A stretch of 64,000 nucleotides of DNA from assembly GCF_014203155.1 (NCBI RefSeq), contig NZ_JACHIK010000008.1:124001-188000 (forward strand), given 5' to 3'. Below, one piece after another: positions 63,973-64,000 of the stretch. The position numbers and the translations under genes were made by a program. How positions within the stretch are numbered: the first letter of the stretch is position 1; each line of letters opens with the position of its first letter. Source of the stretch: Shinella fusca. GTDB lineage: Bacteria; Pseudomonadota; Alphaproteobacteria; Rhizobiales; Rhizobiaceae. Under the pieces are notes generated by a model. It saw nothing but the letters and a program-made list of their open reading frames with translations. It was not told the DNA's origin and made no database searches.

Positions 63973-64000
63973 ATGGGCAAGACGATCCGGCTGACGATGG
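63973..64000 (+). CDS. iolD: Start of iolD (3D-(3,5/4)-trihydroxycyclohexane-1,2-dione acylhydrolase), cut by the window
   Basis: Only the first nine codons are present, reading MGKTIRLTM, which matches the start of rhizobial IolD, a thiamine-diphosphate enzyme opening the inositol ring. GGGAGGAAT seven bases upstream is a strong ribosome site. The identification relies on this short start and on its place after iolC. Confidence 0.65.

Overview
The window is GC-rich alphaproteobacterial chromosome, almost certainly Rhizobiaceae (Shinella, Ensifer or Rhizobium type; the genus cannot be fixed from sequence alone). The evidence is the core gene set and order (acpS-lepB-rnc-era, rpoZ next to a single bifunctional rsh, dapA-smpB), paired Omp2-type porins, a rhizobial myo-inositol locus, and many copies of a palindromic intergenic repeat of the RIME/ABC kind. 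Almost all of it is coding. There is no prophage, CRISPR array, insertion sequence or rRNA. One tRNA (tRNA-Ser GCT) is present.

Layout. 1-4.7 kb: an incomplete Ala/Pro-rich envelope protein, a LOG-family hydrolase, a RarD permease and a VapBC toxin-antitoxin pair with a clear operator palindrome. 4.7-10.4 kb: citramalate synthase, a tightly overlapping operon (DUF559 nuclease-like protein, two GFA-family zinc proteins, prolyl aminopeptidase) and cysS. 10.4-17.4 kb: SRAP DNA-damage protein, Nudix hydrolase, several small exported or hypothetical proteins, ygfZ, then an operon of HD hydrolase, Cys-phosphatase and a NadQ-like NAD regulator. 17.4-23.7 kb: sodC and nadABC, interrupted by a second DUF559 gene and two repeats and preceded by a 25-bp palindrome that is the likely NadQ operator; then an MFS transporter. 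24-35 kb: corA, MOSC protein, HD hydrolase, a large DUF2339 membrane protein, thioesterase-recO, an ArsR/SRPBCC divergent pair, a class A beta-lactamase and tex. 35.3-38.7 kb: a periplasmic polyamine-type binding protein overlapping a membrane GGDEF-EAL enzyme, the architecture of a ligand-sensing c-di-GMP switch. 38.9-48.6 kb: era, rnc, lepB, acpS, DUF2062, rsh, rpoZ, an NYN-domain protein, smpB, dapA. 48.9-52.2 kb: lytic transglycosylase and an alpha/beta hydrolase. 52.3-54.9 kb: two divergent porins whose 5' ends form a 220-bp inverted repeat. 55-56.3 kb: a tyrosine recombinase and tRNA-Ser. 56.4-59.7 kb: a 1112-residue exported caspase-like protein with a duplicated Sel1/peptidoglycan-binding-like half. 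59.8-64 kb: a Gfo/Idh/MocA dehydrogenase and the start of the inositol operon (iolR, iolC, iolD) with three GGAA-N6-TTYC boxes.

The points most worth following are the DUF559-plus-repeat units inserted in operons, the binding-protein/GGDEF-EAL pair, the porin inverted repeat, the duplicated caspase-Sel1 protein, the NadQ regulator/operator pair and the clamp-binding-like tail of the SRAP protein. All coordinates, start choices and motifs were read by eye; family names rest on remembered family features, not on database searches.
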